From Oscillospiraceae bacterium (GTDB lineage: Bacteria; Bacillota; Clostridia; Oscillospirales; UBA929): a stretch of 64,000 nt of DNA. Numbering within the stretch: position 1 is the first letter of the stretch; each line of letters starts with the position of its first letter. Both the position numbers and the translations under genes were made by a program. Below are positions 62,413 through 64,000 of this stretch, piece by piece. The notes under the pieces were generated by a model that saw only the letters and a program-made list of their open reading frames with translations, did not search any database and was not told the origin of the DNA. Location: contig WRKO01000011.1 of assembly GCA_009782215.1 (NCBI GenBank), forward strand, positions 1 to 64,000, in the 5' to 3' direction.

Positions 62413-62594
62413 GAGAGACGTTCCTCTTTCTCTTCTATAGCAATTTCCAAACAATTTGGAATGGTCGCGTGGTATCTATGCAGTGACACACAGTCTTTGC
62501 AATGACCATACCATTCGCAGTCTGTTTCAGGACATATGCATTTCATATGTTCGGGGGCAGCCAATATCTCCAAAGGTCTTAGCTTGCCGGACAT
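62385..62594 (-). CDS. small Cys-rich (zinc-binding?) protein
   Basis: 69 residues with KCICPETDCEWYGHCKDCVSLHRYHATIPNC: six Cys and two His in a spacing suggestive of a metal site. AGGAGG lies nine bases before the ATG. The 3' end overlaps the topoisomerase start by 28 bases. Not recognised; may be a conserved clostridial small protein. Confidence 0.6.
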   Translation of the reverse strand: MSGKLRPLEILAAPEHMKCICPETDCEWYGHCKDCVSLHRYHATIPNCLEIAIEEKEERLSCRRSRKRP

Positions 62595-62663
62595 GGAATC
62601 CGCCTCCTAGAAGATGGGGTGTTAAAGGTTGATGTCCAGTTTTGTTTAATGTAGAAAATGCGC

Positions 62664-63191
62664 TTAGGTGCGCTCAATAGGGTGCCAAGCAATAATTTTT
62701 TTACTATCTTCGTCACATAGTGTTATATCCGCTGTTTCTGGATCGTTGGAAAATCCACCCTCTATTTTTGATGTATATGGATTGTTCTTGAGCCACTCAT
62801 TCCAAAAATAATCATCGGCTTCTTTAGCTGCTTGCTCTCCTGTAATATCATTTTTGTAAAAATAAATAATTTTGCAATAATCAGAAGGAGCAAGACGTAT
62901 TATTTCAAAGCCATCACCAGCTTTTGCGTTGTTGAGATTTTCGCAAGCTAAATCATCACCACAAACCCAGTCAAATTCCTCATCTTTAACACATGAATTA
63001 CAAAACAAGCTATAAACCTCATTTGTGCCGGACTTTATTTTTAGTTGCTCTGTCAATTCCTTTTTTGGAAAACCATACTTGCTTTCCCATGCAGCGTACT
63101 CATCGGGGGTTATTTCACGCCATGACATATAGCCCCTAATGGCGAGATACACTTTCTCGGGTAAGGATTCTATTGATATTTCGTATTTCAT
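62664..63191 (-). CDS. GyrI-like / AraC effector-binding-domain protein
   Basis: 175 residues. IESLPEKVYLAIRG start, DGFEIIRLAPSDYCKIIYFY and DYFWNEWLKNNPYT resemble stand-alone GyrI-like small-molecule-binding domains. AT-rich, so possibly acquired. AAGGAG precedes the ATG. The nearest plausible promoter is at 63258-63287. Its position next to topoisomerase genes is suggestive but may be accidental. Confidence 0.55.
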   Translation of the reverse strand: MKYEISIESLPEKVYLAIRGYMSWREITPDEYAAWESKYGFPKKELTEQLKIKSGTNEVYSLFCNSCVKDEEFDWVCGDDLACENLNNAKAGDGFEIIRLAPSDYCKIIYFYKNDITGEQAAKEADDYFWNEWLKNNPYTSKIEGGFSNDPETADITLCDEDSKKIIAWHPIERT

Positions 63192-63257
63192 TTTAGTTGC
63201 TCCTTTTCACATTATATAAATTAAACATAATTCAGCACCTTTAACTAATGGCGCACT

Positions 63258-63287
63258 GATATACTATTTCAGGGCATTGTGTGTCAA
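63258..63287 (-). promoter_or_regulatory. promoter of the GyrI-like gene
   Basis: Minus strand TTGACA (63282-63287), 18 bases, TATATC (63258-63263). Confidence 0.6.
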
Positions 63288-63354
63288 GCCGCAATTTTTT
63301 CTACCTGTCGGTGTAAAAGAGCAAATGGGACACATGCCCTTCACAGCCCAACTT

Positions 63355-63447
63355 CTAGAATATATCTTTAAGTTTCACAATCAAGCCGGGCAAATCCTCC
63401 CGGATGATATCCCAAACCAATCTGAACTTAACGCCCTCATTCCTCAT
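63355..63447 (-). pseudogene. remnant of a HepT-like (DUF86) toxin gene
   Basis: A 30-codon frame starting with ATG inside the end of the nucleotidyltransferase gene reads MRNEGVKFRLVWDIIREDLP and continues to a TAG. HepT proteins end with RN..VHxYxxVDxxxVWDTIxxDLP; here the RN motif is joined almost directly to the VWDIIREDLP tail and the first ~80 residues and the RX4-6H catalytic segment are missing, so it is a deletion remnant. Confidence 0.65.
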
Positions 63448-63736
63448 GGATAACCACCCCTGTTGATGCAATTTCCCGGTCTATTCTCGAGTTTTTATCA
63501 ATGTGGGTCATGTCGAGCAAATCCACATCCCGTCCCAGCGTGCGGCATATGTCCTCGCACAGGGAGACAAACCGCAGCCCGCGCAGGCCGCTGTCAACCA
63601 GCAAGTCAACATCGCTTTTTTCGCTTGCCGTTCCTTTTGCGAACGAGCCGAACAGCACGGCGCGTTTTACGTTGTGCCGGGAGAAAACAGGCTCCAGACG
63701 CAAGCGTAAATCTGCCGGAGAAACCGAACCATCCAT
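63437..63736 (-). CDS. MntA-type minimal nucleotidyltransferase (antitoxin)
   Basis: 99 residues. GSFAKGTASEKSDVDLLVD is the GSFxRG...SDxDL polymerase-beta-like NTase motif. In MntA/HepT modules this enzyme AMPylates and silences the HepT toxin encoded next to it, often overlapping. Here the toxin is reduced to a stub. GGGGGTGA precedes the ATG. Confidence 0.88.
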   Translation of the reverse strand: MDGSVSPADLRLRLEPVFSRHNVKRAVLFGSFAKGTASEKSDVDLLVDSGLRGLRFVSLCEDICRTLGRDVDLLDMTHIDKNSRIDREIASTGVVIHEE

Positions 63737-63749
63737 AACAGGTCACCCC

Positions 63750-64000
63750 CTATGATATATCCGCCAGTTCCAAATACTCAAACCCATGCTCGGCGATGAA
63801 GGTTTTTCGGGCGGCGAGGTTGTCTCCCAGCAGCATGTCGAAAACCTCGGCGGTGCTTGCGGCGTCCTCCGGGGTGACCTGCACCAGACGGCGCGTTTCG
63901 GGACTCATGGTGGTCAGCCACATCATGTCCGGCTCATTTTCGCCCAAGCCCTTGGAGCGGTTGATTTGCGCGCCCTTGGGGCGTCCCCACTGCTCCAGAA
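63750..64000 (-). CDS. type II topoisomerase subunit B (ParE/GyrB), C-terminal end (5' truncated)
   Basis: The frame is open to the window edge. Residues LEQWGRPKGAQINRSKGLGENEPDMMW and TTMSPETRRLVQV match the C-terminal TOPRIM/tail region of ParE/GyrB (consensus [24 protein letters not shown]), where the usual Phe/Tyr before KGLGE is Ser. It is the partner of the A subunit at 60208-62412. Confidence 0.9.
   Translation of the reverse strand, partial: LEQWGRPKGAQINRSKGLGENEPDMMWLTTMSPETRRLVQVTPEDAASTAEVFDMLLGDNLAARKTFIAEHGFEYLELADIS

Overview
The window looks like a chromosomal segment of an uncultured clostridial Firmicute (Oscillospirales or Christensenellales type). This is inferred from the overall GC-rich coding sequence, strong Shine-Dalgarno sites, an infC-rpmI-rplT operon with an L20-type leader and attenuator, Mini-RNase III, YlmH, a fused PurL, PPi-type phosphofructokinase and a YuxH-like GGDEF/HDOD protein. 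No rRNA, CRISPR array, phage or transposase gene was seen. Three tRNA genes are present: Ser-CGA, initiator Met-CAT and Leu-TAA.

Layout. 1-4.7 kb (+): the end of a FtsX-like ABC permease and a heterodimeric ABC exporter with one degenerate ATP site. 5-6.2 kb: a small zinc-ribbon ORF, endonuclease III, and copy A of a ~200-bp repeat. 6.2-14.3 kb (-): a disaccharide module with a GH65 phosphorylase, a LacI regulator, a solute-binding lipoprotein, two permeases and a GH31 glycosidase; two promoters carry similar operator-like sites just after their -10 boxes. 14.4-16.1 kb: sirtuin, PspC protein, YlmH. 16.2-18.5 kb: an AT-rich type II restriction-modification pair, flanked by short palindromes on one side and tRNA-Ser on the other. 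18.7-20.9 kb: hemolysin III family protein and infC-rpmI-rplT, the infC start being a non-AUG ATC. 20.9-26.4 kb (+): purH, a serine hydrolase, a methyltransferase, a TetR regulator with a nitroreductase-like membrane protein, and a Phd/ParE-type toxin-antitoxin pair. 26.4-28.9 kb (-): a degenerate sigma-54-activator-like regulator, radC and pyrE; pyrE diverges from purL.

29-37.5 kb: PurL whose glutaminase domain lacks its catalytic Cys, a glycerol-1-phosphate dehydrogenase/HAD phosphatase fusion, YitT, Mini-RNase III and a GH-A glycosidase. 37.5-41.2 kb (-): a GGDEF/HDOD protein and a hybrid histidine kinase. 41.3-41.9 kb: two tRNAs and copy B of the repeat, inverted relative to copy A and 35.5 kb away. 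41.9-47 kb: SDR/VOC pair and, divergent from it, a sugar oxidoreductase/isomerase operon with a WYL regulator. 47-50.4 kb (+): a run of small enzymes (two PPOX domains, three VOC proteins, an AlkZ-related protein), including an unusual PPOX-peptidase S51 fusion. 50.4-52.9 kb: a secreted stalk-domain protein divergent from an XRE regulator, then phosphofructokinase. 52.9-59.8 kb (-): three uncharacterised small proteins, a NifS-like cysteine desulfurase, aspS, hisS and an M20 peptidase in tightly overlapping order. 59.8-64 kb (-): YciI-like protein, topoisomerase subunit A, a Cys-rich small protein, a GyrI-like protein, an MntA-type nucleotidyltransferase with only a stub of its HepT partner, and the end of topoisomerase subunit B.

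All function calls come from reading motifs and gene order by eye; no database search was run.
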